A stretch of 35,240 nucleotides of DNA from CAZSRX01 sp964609675 [NCBI: uncultured Bacteroidota bacterium] (GTDB taxonomy: Bacteria; CLD3; SB21): assembly GCA_964609675.1 (NCBI GenBank), contig CAZSRX010000038.1, positions 1-35,240 of the forward strand, written 5' to 3'. Positions 24,723-34,283 of the stretch are shown piece by piece. The position numbers were made by a program, and so were the translations under genes. Each line of letters starts with the position of its first letter. The stretch's first letter is position 1. The notes beneath the pieces were generated by a model. That model was not told the DNA's origin. It ran no database searches and saw only the letters and a program-made list of their open reading frames with translations.

Positions 24723-27700
24723 ATGATCATCAATGAAACCACAACTGTAGCCAACCGATATTTGCTGATACGTTTATTAGGGCAGGGCGGTATGGGCGAA
24801 GTGTATCAGGCTATGGATACCGAAATGGGTCATGATGTGGCCTTAAAAGTGCTGAGCAAGATCCATTCCGACCGGGTGGCCTATTTTGACAATGAGTTTC
24901 TGACGCTGGCCAAACTGAAGCATCCTTATCTGGCCGAAGTATATGATTTTGGATGTATTGAAGTGGACGGCTCCGAGCGTCGGTATTTTACCATGGAACT
25001 GGTGGATGGAATCAATATTGAAAGGTTTTGCCATCATAAACAGACGGCCGATGTAACCGCCTGCAGCCAGTTGGCTTTTCAGATACTGGAAGCGCTGGCT
25101 TATATCCATTCCAGGAAAATTATTCATGGTGATATTAAACCCAGTAATATTTTGGTTCATCAAACCGACACAGCGCAGGAATCGGTCAAGCTGATTGATT
25201 TCGGCCTTTCGCATTCCGCCAACCTTTTTAAAGAATATGACGCGATATCCGGAACCATAGAATATATTTCACCCGAACGGATTCAGGGTTTGACGATTGA
25301 CCGTCGATCAGACATTTATTCGCTGGGGGTGGTGCTGTATGAATTGCTGGCCGGAAAATGTCCGTTTACCGGCAAACCGGCTTCCATCCTGACCCAGCAT
25401 CTTCAGAAACAACCGCCACCCATAACCGCCCTCAATCCGAATGTCACGCCCAGGCTCGAGAAAGTTATTTTCAGAATGCTGCAGAAAGAACCGGCGCGTC
25501 GTTATCAGAACACCCAGGAAGTTATGAAGGATTTGGGCGAAGCCTCCGAAATCAAGGTGCCCGGCGAATCGCGTAAAGTTATCGAAAGCTATATTCTCAG
25601 CGGGCGGTTTATCGGGCGGGAAACCGCGTTGAACCGTCTGCAGTCCATTATTCTGGAACAACCGGTAACGCCCGGCGGTCAGGTCATTCTGGTGACCGGT
25701 GAGACCGGCGTCGGCAAGTCCCGGCTGGTGAGGGAATTCAAGCATTTTCTGCAGACGCATAAAACCCTGTTTCTCAGTTATACCTGTTATGAGGATAATG
25801 CGTTCGAGTATCGGCCATTTATCGAAATTTTGCGGCAAATGGTTAAGTGGTCCGAGAGTTTTGCTCCGGAATTATTTGCTGATTACGGCGCCGGGCTCAG
25901 TCCGTTGCTTCCCGAATTCTTCCAGCTCGGCGAGACCGAACGGAAAGGCGGTTTTACCCCGACGGACCGCATCCGTCTGCTGGAGGCCATACTGCAATTT
26001 TCCTTTAAGCTGTCCGAACGCACGCCGTTTGTCGTTTTTATTGACGATTTTCAATGGGCCGACGATGGCAGTATTGAAGCGCTGCGGTATTTTGCCCGAA
26101 ACATTCAGGATCATCCCATTCTGATTGTTATCAACCTTAATTCCGATGAACCGCGTTCCAACACGCTGATTCAACTTTTTAAAACCATCGAGCGCGTGGG
26201 CGTCCTTCCGTTATATAATTTTGACCGCGGTCAGGTCCAGCAACTCGTCACCTCCATGCTCGGTGTTGAAGAAATCCCGCAAGCTTTGCTGGAACATCTG
26301 GTCGAACATACTTCCGGCAACCCTCTGTTCATCGAGGAATATATGAAGTCGATTGCCGATGAAGGCCTGCTTTATCGCCAGAATAATGCCTGGGAATTCC
26401 AGCTGGATGAAATCGACCGCATTCGGGTGCAGCGGCTGGACGACATCATCGAAAAACGGCTACAGCGACTGACCGTTAAGCAGTATGAAATATTGAAAAT
26501 ATTTGCCGTGGCCAACCGCTCGCTTTCGTTTGAAATCATTGCGCAGGTAGGGGATTTCAAGGCCGAAACCCTCCAGGATATTTTGCTTTCGCTTCAGGAC
26601 GATAAAGTGCTGTATCAGGAGTGGCTGGAAGACCGCATCAAGTATACGTTATGTCATAATAAATTCCGCAGTCTTGTTTACCAGCAGATGGAGGATCACG
26701 AAAAAACGGAACTGCATTTGCGGCTCGCTCAGGCTATTGAAAAATTTTCGCGCGAATCCCTCCAGCCGGCCGTGGAATATTATAAGAACGCGGAACATCT
26801 TGCGCACCATTACCGTCAGGGCGGCCATACGGATCTGGCCATTACCTACCTGATGAAAGCCGGGGAAAAGTCGCGGAGCCTCTTTGCCATCCCTGCCGCC
26901 ATGAAATCCTACCTTGACGCGCTTTCATTAATGGAATCGGAATCCGAGTCACAGAAATATACCATGGAAAAACTGCGCGCGCATGAAGCTCTGGGCGATT
27001 TATACCAGCTACAGGGATTGCACGAGAAGGCCATCGAGCAATACGGATATATGTATCAATTGGCTGAAAAAGTAAACGATTATGAATCGGAGGGCCACGC
27101 GCTGGAAAATATCGGCCAGATCAATATCCTGCTGGGCCATACCTCAGCGGCGATGACCAACCTCCATAACGCGGTTTCCATTTTCCGTGAACACAATCAT
27201 TCCTCAGGCGTGGCGGCGGTGCTTCTGCTTATAGGTGATGCGTATGCCGCTACCGGTGATTTTGAAGAAGCCCTTACTTATTATGAAAACGCCCGGGTAT
27301 TATGGGAAAAGGAGCCAAATCCCGACCGGATGGCCGAATGCTACAATCATATTGCCGTCATTCATGCCAATCGGGGCGATTATGATAAAGCGCTGGAATA
27401 CCACCAGAAATCTCTGGCACTCCGGGGCGATACCGGTGATACATCCGGGTTATCCATATCGCATCTGAACCTGGGAGAACTCCTGCTGAACACTGGTGAT
27501 TATGAGCAGGCGCAGGAACATTACTTAAAAGCCCTTCAGTTGAAACAGCAATACGGTGATAAACCCGGAGAGGCCTCAGCCCTTCGGGGCATCGGAATCG
27601 TTTATTCCCGTCTTGGCCAATATGATTTGGCACAGCAATATTTCGAGAAGTCGCTCGCCATTGAAAAACGCATTGACAATCCCGTCGGGCTGGCGCTGAC

Positions 27701-30113
27701 TTACCATTGCCAGGCGGAACTGGAAATCAACAGCGGATACTACGATTCGGCCATAACCAGTTATGAGCGGGCGATGAGTATTATTAATGAATCTAGCAAC
27801 CGGAAACTGCAATCAACGATCCTCCACCGCCAGGGGCGCCTGTTTCATCTTCTGGGGGATGATCATGTGGCCCGGCAAAGAATGGAAGCGGCCCTCGATC
27901 TGGCAATCAAAATACAATATCCGCAGCAAATGGCCGAAATCAAAAGTTATCTGGGTTATATCCGTTATATCAACGGGGAAACCCATGAGGGATTTGCCCT
28001 GATGGAAGAAGGCTCGGCGGCGGCCCATTCCATGGCCAATATATGGCTTATCTGTGAGTGCGATTATCTGAAAGCCTATGGTCTTATTCATCAACGGCAA
28101 TATAAACCGGGCTTTCAATTATGCCGTGAACTGATCGAATTGTGCGAGCGGATTAATAATCTGGAGTACAATACCAAATTGCTTTTACTGATGGCGCACG
28201 CCTTTATGAATCTGGAACAATGGCCCGACGCGCTGGAATGCGTGAACCGTGCGGCCAGCATTTCACAGAGCCTCCGGATGCCCTATCTGGAGATGAAAAT
28301 AGAAAATTACTTCAGCCAGATTCATTTTCAGACCGGCCGTCTGGAGGATGCGAAAAATCATGCCGCGCATTTTTCCGGTATTATTGATCAGATTTTCCTG
28401 CACATGCCTGCCGAGTTCCATGCTTCCTATACGCATTCCAAATCTACCCATGAACGTATCGATTTCGGTCTTTCCCGCAAAACCTCTCAGCGCTTTGAAG
28501 AACGGTCGCGCCTGCAGCAGGAAGTGGCCGCCGCCCACGAAATTCTTCAGGAAACGATTGACCGCATGGACGCCGTACACGCGGTTTCCACCAAGGAGTT
28601 CCAGGCCATTTACGATATGGCCCAGACCATCAACTCGATACTTGATCTGGACCTGCTCCTTGAAAAAATTATGGATCTGGTCATTGAAACCGTGCACGCC
28701 GAACGCGGGATGATTTTTCTCAAAGAACAGGATGCCTGGAAGGTCCACGTGGCCCGTAATATGAGCAAGGAAAACATCCAGAACGTCACTGAAGTCAGTC
28801 ACAGCATTATTGAAAACGTCAGCGCAACCGGCAAAGCCATCTTTTCCATTGACGCCCGGGACGATTACCGGTTTAAGGACAAGAAAAGCATTGTTCAGCT
28901 GGATATTGTTTCTTTCATGTGTATCCCGCTGAAAATTAAATCCGAAAGTCTCGGCGTCGTCTATGTAGATAACCGCAACATGGTGGGCCGTTTCAACCAG
29001 AAGAATCTGGATTTTTTATCGCTCTTTGCCAATCTGGCCGGTATTGCCATCGAGAATGCCCGGCTGCACGCGCGCCTGTTTGACGAGAACATCAAGCTGA
29101 AAGAAGAAAACATCCAGTTGAAGAACGAAATCACGCGCCAGTTTGAAATTGAAACCAACATTAAGGGCAACAGCGAACCGATCCGGAAAGTACTCAGTCT
29201 CATTAAGATTGCCACCAAGGTCAACAGCAATGTACTGATTGAAGGGGAAAGCGGCACCGGCAAGGAACTGGTGGCCCGGGCGATTCATTTCAACAGCGCC
29301 AGAAACCACGCCAAGTTTGTGCCCGTGAACTGCGGGGCGCTCACGGAAACCCTGCTTGAAAGCGAGTTGTTCGGCCACAAGCGCGGCTCCTTTTCCGGCG
29401 CCATGGCGGATAAAAAAGGCCTTTTTGAAGAAGCCGAGGGCGGCACGATTTTCCTCGATGAAATTACCAATACCACGCGGAATATGCAGGCGAAGCTGCT
29501 GCGCGTCCTGCAGGACGGCGAATTCCGGCGGGTCGGCGACACCGTCATCCGCAAAGTGGACGTCCGTATCATTTCAGCGACCAATCTGGATCTGTGGAAT
29601 GAAGTGAAGAACGGCAATTTCCGCGAAGATCTTTTTTACCGTCTGAAAGTCATTTATATCAAAACACCGCCCTTGCGCGAACGTAAGGACGACATTATTC
29701 TGCTGGCCAATCATTTCCTATCGGAGTTAAACCGTTCGGAGAAGCAATTTAAAAAACTGAGTTCCCACGCCCTCGAGCTTCTGCTGGCCCATTCCTGGCC
29801 CGGCAATGTCAGAGAATTGCGCAATAAAATCGAGCAGGCCTATGCCATCAGCGAATCCGCGCTGATAACCGAACAGGGCTTTCCCGAACTCATGCTGATC
29901 GAAAAACGCAAAGACCGGGTGAGCGCCGGCCTCCTCAAGGACCGTATCGACCAGATTGAACGCCGCATCCTCATCGAAGAACTCAATAAATTTCAGTGGA
30001 ATATACAGAAAACCGCGATGAACCTCGGTTTGTCGCGCCGTTCTTTATACGATAAACTGGAGAAGTATGAAATCAAACGTCAGGACAATCAACCCCATGA
30101 AACCAACGGGTAA
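24723..30113 (+). CDS. Ser/Thr kinase - STAND ATPase - TPR - GAF - sigma-54 activator fusion
   Basis: The 1796-residue protein has six parts. The kinase (about 12-275) has G-loop LGQGGMGEVY, Lys42, HGD with Asp137 and DFG with Asp159. An AAA_16/PknK-like ATPase (about 295-560) has Walker A GETGVGKS (326-333) and Walker B VVFIDDFQWAD. A helical and TPR region spans about 690-1200. The GAF domain (about 1300-1446) is followed by a coiled linker. A sigma-54 AAA+ domain has Walker A at 1508-1515, GSFSGA at 1555-1560 in place of GAFTGA, and TIFLDEI. A Fis-type HTH lies at 1760-1784. It is probably a cytoplasmic one-component sensor that activates sigma-54 promoters. Its end overlaps the next gene. 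Confidence 0.95.
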   Translation: MIINETTTVANRYLLIRLLGQGGMGEVYQAMDTEMGHDVALKVLSKIHSDRVAYFDNEFLTLAKLKHPYLAEVYDFGCIEVDGSERRYFTMELVDGINIERFCHHKQTADVTACSQLAFQILEALAYIHSRKIIHGDIKPSNILVHQTDTAQESVKLIDFGLSHSANLFKEYDAISGTIEYISPERIQGLTIDRRSDIYSLGVVLYELLAGKCPFTGKPASILTQHLQKQPPPITALNPNVTPRLEKVIFRMLQKEPARRYQNTQEVMKDLGEASEIKVPGESRKVIESYILSGRFIGRETALNRLQSIILEQPVTPGGQVILVTGETGVGKSRLVREFKHFLQTHKTLFLSYTCYEDNAFEYRPFIEILRQMVKWSESFAPELFADYGAGLSPLLPEFFQLGETERKGGFTPTDRIRLLEAILQFSFKLSERTPFVVFIDDFQWADDGSIEALRYFARNIQDHPILIVINLNSDEPRSNTLIQLFKTIERVGVLPLYNFDRGQVQQLVTSMLGVEEIPQALLEHLVEHTSGNPLFIEEYMKSIADEGLLYRQNNAWEFQLDEIDRIRVQRLDDIIEKRLQRLTVKQYEILKIFAVANRSLSFEIIAQVGDFKAETLQDILLSLQDDKVLYQEWLEDRIKYTLCHNKFRSLVYQQMEDHEKTELHLRLAQAIEKFSRESLQPAVEYYKNAEHLAHHYRQGGHTDLAITYLMKAGEKSRSLFAIPAAMKSYLDALSLMESESESQKYTMEKLRAHEALGDLYQLQGLHEKAIEQYGYMYQLAEKVNDYESEGHALENIGQINILLGHTSAAMTNLHNAVSIFREHNHSSGVAAVLLLIGDAYAATGDFEEALTYYENARVLWEKEPNPDRMAECYNHIAVIHANRGDYDKALEYHQKSLALRGDTGDTSGLSISHLNLGELLLNTGDYEQAQEHYLKALQLKQQYGDKPGEASALRGIGIVYSRLGQYDLAQQYFEKSLAIEKRIDNPVGLALTYHCQAELEINSGYYDSAITSYERAMSIINESSNRKLQSTILHRQGRLFHLLGDDHVARQRMEAALDLAIKIQYPQQMAEIKSYLGYIRYINGETHEGFALMEEGSAAAHSMANIWLICECDYLKAYGLIHQRQYKPGFQLCRELIELCERINNLEYNTKLLLLMAHAFMNLEQWPDALECVNRAASISQSLRMPYLEMKIENYFSQIHFQTGRLEDAKNHAAHFSGIIDQIFLHMPAEFHASYTHSKSTHERIDFGLSRKTSQRFEERSRLQQEVAAAHEILQETIDRMDAVHAVSTKEFQAIYDMAQTINSILDLDLLLEKIMDLVIETVHAERGMIFLKEQDAWKVHVARNMSKENIQNVTEVSHSIIENVSATGKAIFSIDARDDYRFKDKKSIVQLDIVSFMCIPLKIKSESLGVVYVDNRNMVGRFNQKNLDFLSLFANLAGIAIENARLHARLFDENIKLKEENIQLKNEITRQFEIETNIKGNSEPIRKVLSLIKIATKVNSNVLIEGESGTGKELVARAIHFNSARNHAKFVPVNCGALTETLLESELFGHKRGSFSGAMADKKGLFEEAEGGTIFLDEITNTTRNMQAKLLRVLQDGEFRRVGDTVIRKVDVRIISATNLDLWNEVKNGNFREDLFYRLKVIYIKTPPLRERKDDIILLANHFLSELNRSEKQFKKLSSHALELLLAHSWPGNVRELRNKIEQAYAISESALITEQGFPELMLIEKRKDRVSAGLLKDRIDQIERRILIEELNKFQWNIQKTAMNLGLSRRSLYDKLEKYEIKRQDNQPHETNG

Positions 30114-31002
30114 ATACTGTTCATGCCGGTTGGATTCTGCCAGGACGACGCATCGAATATTATGTCTCCTGATGATTGTGCTCGCGCAAACCGCCGTACC
30201 GTTATCCCCAACGCAGGCATCGTTTGACCAGAAAAAAGGCGCCCGTCCAATCGGTATGGGTGGCGCGTTTACAGCCGTCGCCAACACCGGAGATGCCCTG
30301 TACTACAACCCGGCCGGCTTGTGGGTCATCAATTCATTCCACACGCAGATGTTCTATTCGGCGCCGTTTAATATGCCCGATCTCAGCACCGTTGCCTGCA
30401 ACCTGACCTATCCGACGGCCTACGGTAATGGTACCTTCAACGTGGAAACTTATGGATTTGATTTGTACCGCGAGACTTCCGTAGGGATAGCGTATAGTCA
30501 GGCCTACCGGAAGAAATTGCTGTTCGGGCTTGTACTCAACTATAACCATCTGGCCATAAAACGCGGCGGTCATGCCGGTACCTTCGGCGCCGATATCGGA
30601 CTTCTGTATAAACCGCACGATCATCTGGCGGTGGGTATGATGGCCAAAAACATAAACCGTCCGGAACTGGGCGGCGATCCGCTGCCGCAGGTATTCTGCG
30701 CAGGGGCGGCTTATACCGGTCTCAGCCCGCTGACCGTTAGCATGGATCTGTATAAAGACGTTCGCTATCCGGCTGATCTGCGCCTGGGTGTCGAATATGT
30801 ATTCCTGAAGCGTCTGTACGTGCGCACCGGATTTTCAACCAAACCCTCCCATTTTACCGGCGGATTCGGCTTTGATTTCGGGATGGGCGTTATAGATTAT
30901 GCGTTTTATACCACGGGCGATCTCGGCGTAACCCATGCTGTCTCGACTTCGATTTATCTGAATCGCCAGCCCTCACGGACCATTAAAAGCGGCATCCAAT
31001 GA
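30097..31002 (+). CDS. PorV/FadL-like outer-membrane beta-barrel protein
   Basis: The 301-residue product begins at 30097, overlapping the kinase gene by 17 nt; a frame start at 30067 lies further inside that gene and is less likely. A long n-region leads into a hydrophobic signal (ILCLLMIVLAQTAVPL). It is followed by the PorV/UPF0164/FadL hallmark GARPIGMGGAFTAVANTGDA and YYNPAGLW. Alternating aromatic strands end in VSTSIYLN. Such proteins sit in the outer membrane; PorV relatives help type IX secretion and FadL relatives import hydrophobic compounds. Its stop overlaps the next gene by 4 nt. Confidence 0.85.
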   Translation: MKPTGKYCSCRLDSARTTHRILCLLMIVLAQTAVPLSPTQASFDQKKGARPIGMGGAFTAVANTGDALYYNPAGLWVINSFHTQMFYSAPFNMPDLSTVACNLTYPTAYGNGTFNVETYGFDLYRETSVGIAYSQAYRKKLLFGLVLNYNHLAIKRGGHAGTFGADIGLLYKPHDHLAVGMMAKNINRPELGGDPLPQVFCAGAAYTGLSPLTVSMDLYKDVRYPADLRLGVEYVFLKRLYVRTGFSTKPSHFTGGFGFDFGMGVIDYAFYTTGDLGVTHAVSTSIYLNRQPSRTIKSGIQ

Positions 31003-33080
31003 GCTTAAAACGATTAACCCGCCGGCTGCTTGCGGCGGCCGGCCTATTGTTTTTTACCTCTTCTATACTTGTATCACAGGAAGAGGACTCTCTGGCCTTA
31101 CCGGACACAATCGTCTCCGTGCAGGATGAGGATGTGGACGCCGTCATTGAAAAGCTGAAGGAACAATATCTGGAAAATTATACCGAAACGTCCGACGGCT
31201 CGCAGCTTTCCGAACAATTTGAATATTACCGTGCGCATCCTCTGGATATCAACATAGCCACTTTTCAGGAACTTTCCGACGTGCCGGGGCTGGGCGAAAA
31301 ACTGGCGCACGCCATTGTGGCCTATCGTAAGAAAGAGCGCTACCAGACCATCCGCGATCTGCTCAAAGTGCCGTCGATGTCCCGCGAAAAGTTTGTTGAA
31401 GTGAAAGATTTTCTGACGGTACGCGCGCGTACGGCGCAAAAGCGCACCGCCCTGGTCATGCGGCAACGTACCAAAAGACAAATGGATCTAAGCGACGCCT
31501 TTTATAAAAAATATGACGGCAATCCCTATCAGACCTACGAACGCGTCAATCTGTATTATCAGCCGTATTGGAACGATAATCCGGATCCGTTGATTCGGGC
31601 CGGTATGGTTTTAGAAAAAGATCCGGGTGAACGAAGGTACAATGACCATCAGGTGGGATTTATTGAATGCAATAATTTTCCGTATATTCGCAAAGCCGTA
31701 ATCGGCAATTACCAGCTTGAGTTTGGCCAGGCGCTGACGATGTGGAGCGGGACGGGCCTTTCCAAGAGTTCCGAAACCATCGAATCGGTCAAAAAACGCG
31801 CGCGGGGAATAAAAAGTTATAATTATGCATCCGAAAACTCGGCGTACCAGGGCATTGCTGTGGATTATGATTTTGATAGAATCTCTCAACTAAAGCCGTT
31901 TGATCTCATCGTCTTTTATTCATACAGTCATTACGACGTCTCCAAAAACCCGAATGGCTCGGTCAACAGCATATTGATGGACGGGTATCACCGCACACCC
32001 ACCGAGATTGCGCGGCGCGGCTTTTTGCTGGAGACCTTAGGCGGGTTCCATACGGCTTATCACTTCGGGCAGTCTGCGGTCGGGATAACGTATTACGCTT
32101 CACAATATAACCGTTTGTTTGTCATTAACGATACAACGCGGAGCCGTTTCAATTTTTCGGGCCATAAGAACAACATCCTTGGCGCCGATTTTGATATATA
32201 CTGGAAGCAACACAATTGGTTCGGCGAAGTAGCTAAGGACCGCGATCATTCGCTGGCTTTCAATTCCGGCTGGCGCATGGACTGGGGTCTGCTGGAACTT
32301 ATGTTATTTTACCGGAATTACTCCAGGGCCTTTCAGAATTTCCATGGCTACGCGTTCGGCGAACAGAACGGTAAAACCCAGAATGAGGAAGGCATCTATA
32401 CGGGTATTCAGTACAAACCGACCAGGAAAACCACACTCCAGGCCTACTATGACATCTTTCGGTATCCGTGGAGAAGTTATGAAGTACCGAAGCCCGTTAA
32501 CGGGGATGATTTCCTGATACAATGGGAGCAGAAATTCTACCGGTCCACCTATACATTGGTGCGCTTTAAGAACGAACGCAAGGACGCTTCCTATCACACA
32601 ACGGATGCGCTGGGACGCGACATAGTTATTGTCAGCCCCGCCAATACCCGCCGGGCGCGCTATCAAATCGAACAGCGCATTACGGGACAACTGCGGCTGA
32701 AAACCCGCCTTGAGCAGTGCTGGTATCACCTTGGCCCGACCCGGGAATACGGCATGCTGATTCACGAGGACCTCCGCTGGCAGCCGCATAAAAACGTGAC
32801 TTTTTTCGGACGCATCTCTTTCTTTGACACGCCGAGTTTTAATACCGCTATTTACGAATACGAGAATGACGTGGAAGGCGTTTTTACCAATACCGCTTTG
32901 TACGGCAAGGGCCAGCGCTGGTATGTGATGATAAAGTACCGGTGGCTAAAACAATTTCAGATCGCCCTAAAATACTGGGAAATCTACAAGGATAATGTAT
33001 CCGAAATCGGATCGGGTACCGATGCGGTACCGGGACAGGTACTGAGGAAAATTACCCTATCGATGGATGTAAATTTATAA
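30999..33080 (+). CDS. Secreted helix-hairpin-helix (ComEA-like) protein with large beta-barrel-like C-terminus
   Basis: The 693-residue protein has a signal peptide (about 1-26). An acidic helical linker is followed by a ComEA/HhH_3-type domain at about 75-140: DINIATFQELSDVPGLGEKLAHAIVAYRKK, with the first hairpin at PGLG, and a second RDLLKVPSMSREK. The remaining roughly 540 residues are aromatic, beta-rich strands typical of an outer-membrane barrel (for example YHFGQSAVGITYYASQYN), with a final strand ITLSMDVNL. ComEA-type domains bind double-stranded DNA in the periplasm. A DNA-related role for the fusion is inference. The start overlaps the PorV-like stop (ATGA). Confidence 0.85.
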   Translation: MSLKRLTRRLLAAAGLLFFTSSILVSQEEDSLALPDTIVSVQDEDVDAVIEKLKEQYLENYTETSDGSQLSEQFEYYRAHPLDINIATFQELSDVPGLGEKLAHAIVAYRKKERYQTIRDLLKVPSMSREKFVEVKDFLTVRARTAQKRTALVMRQRTKRQMDLSDAFYKKYDGNPYQTYERVNLYYQPYWNDNPDPLIRAGMVLEKDPGERRYNDHQVGFIECNNFPYIRKAVIGNYQLEFGQALTMWSGTGLSKSSETIESVKKRARGIKSYNYASENSAYQGIAVDYDFDRISQLKPFDLIVFYSYSHYDVSKNPNGSVNSILMDGYHRTPTEIARRGFLLETLGGFHTAYHFGQSAVGITYYASQYNRLFVINDTTRSRFNFSGHKNNILGADFDIYWKQHNWFGEVAKDRDHSLAFNSGWRMDWGLLELMLFYRNYSRAFQNFHGYAFGEQNGKTQNEEGIYTGIQYKPTRKTTLQAYYDIFRYPWRSYEVPKPVNGDDFLIQWEQKFYRSTYTLVRFKNERKDASYHTTDALGRDIVIVSPANTRRARYQIEQRITGQLRLKTRLEQCWYHLGPTREYGMLIHEDLRWQPHKNVTFFGRISFFDTPSFNTAIYEYENDVEGVFTNTALYGKGQRWYVMIKYRWLKQFQIALKYWEIYKDNVSEIGSGTDAVPGQVLRKITLSMDVNL

Positions 33081-33920
33081 TTTCGCGCCGCAGTATTTAC
33101 AGAATACCGCGTCATCATCGTGACCATCCCGACTGCAGGAAGGGCAGGCCTGCGTGCTTATCTTTGAAGCCTTAGAAATTTCAACCGTAACGATACCCGT
33201 CGGTACGGCGAGTATGCCGTAGCCGGTGATCATCAGCAGCGACGCCATAACCTGACCCAGCCAGGTATGGGGGACAATGTCGCCGAATCCCACGGTGGTC
33301 AACGTGACGATGGCCCAGTAAACGGATCGCGGGATGGTGTCAAAGCCGGGGTTGTCCTTTTCCACGATATGCATCACGGCTCCGGTAATAATCACAATCG
33401 ATATGACCGTCAGCAGGAAAACAATAATTTTCGGGATGCTGGCGCGCATAGCCCGTTTGAGAATTTCCGCTTCAAAAACGTATTGCGTAAGTTTTAAAAC
33501 GCGGAATAATCGAAGCAGACGGAATACGCGGATGATAATCAGGGACTGCATACCCGGTAGGAAAATGCTTAAATAGGTCGGCAATATCGATGATAAATCT
33601 ATGACGCCGAAAAAGCTGAAAATATAACTACGCGGCTTCTTTACGCTAAGTATTCTCAGCGCATATTCCAGCGTAAACAATAAAGTGAAAGCCCATTCGG
33701 TAGCATAGAGTAAGTTGCCGGTTTCAGCCCGCACCGAGTCGACGCTTTCCAGCATCACTACGAGAATGCTGACAAGAATCGACGCAATCAGGACGATGTT
33801 AAATGTTTTACCGGCCGATGTATCGGCTTCATAGATAACTTCGTGTAAACGGGCGCGCCAATCGTTTGATGCTGTAACAGGCTCTATGGGTTTATTCATC
33901 TTGGGTGTCATGGTATTCAA
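33075..33920 (-). CDS. Voltage-gated potassium channel-like protein with C-terminal zinc ribbon
   Basis: The 281-residue protein has the six-helix Kv layout. S1 lies near 40-57, and S4 near 126-145 carries Arg131, 134, 137, 140 and Lys143 every third residue. The pore loop has the filter TVGFGD (209-214; Phe instead of Tyr), then S6. The tail carries four Cys (259, 262, 274, 277) as C-x2-C...C-x2-C, a zinc ribbon that could sense metal or redox state. The first Met or Met8 may start. Its 3' end overlaps the convergent barrel gene by 6 nt, with no terminator between. Confidence 0.93.
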   Translation of the reverse strand: MNTMTPKMNKPIEPVTASNDWRARLHEVIYEADTSAGKTFNIVLIASILVSILVVMLESVDSVRAETGNLLYATEWAFTLLFTLEYALRILSVKKPRSYIFSFFGVIDLSSILPTYLSIFLPGMQSLIIIRVFRLLRLFRVLKLTQYVFEAEILKRAMRASIPKIIVFLLTVISIVIITGAVMHIVEKDNPGFDTIPRSVYWAIVTLTTVGFGDIVPHTWLGQVMASLLMITGYGILAVPTGIVTVEISKASKISTQACPSCSRDGHDDDAVFCKYCGAKL

Positions 33921-34023
33921 TCGCTTGAAATAAAGTTAAGGAAAATCCCGGATGGTCGGTGATTATTCCGGGTTAAGCGGATTTTGACCCGACAAAATGC
34001 ATATCAACTGAAAATGAAAATTA

Positions 34024-34283
34024 TTAAAATTTTGAAAGGACTTTTTCATAATTAGCGTGAGAACCAATCCAAAAACCGATCATTTCGTTTTTATGTTTTA
34101 TGTCAATTACCCGCCATCCCAGGGTAATGCGCACGGAATAAATCGGTTTGCGTTTATTCACTTTTTTATATTCGAGGCTCGGATGTTCGGGATCTTTTTT
34201 TCACAATTTATATGCTTTTTTTGCTTGCTTTTTTTTATACGGTCGGGTAATTGATTAAATTCATCCGTAATATACGAAATCAT
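34024..34283 (-). pseudogene. RelE/ParE-superfamily toxin, broken
   Basis: Read across frames on the minus strand, the region gives MISYITDEFNQLPDRIKK, then after a frameshift QAKKAYKL, a stop, KKDPEHPSLEYKKVNKRKPI and a tail ending FWIGSHANYEKVLSKF. This order (LPxxI, AYxLW, HPSLEYK, YSVRI, GSHxxYxxLL) is that of RelE/ParE-type ribonuclease or gyrase toxins of about 86 residues. Breakage is a length change in an A8 run at about 34233-34240 (1 base lost or 2 gained) plus TGA at the usual Trp codon. The total length of 260 nt is not a multiple of three. The antitoxin remnant lies directly upstream. Confidence 0.8.
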
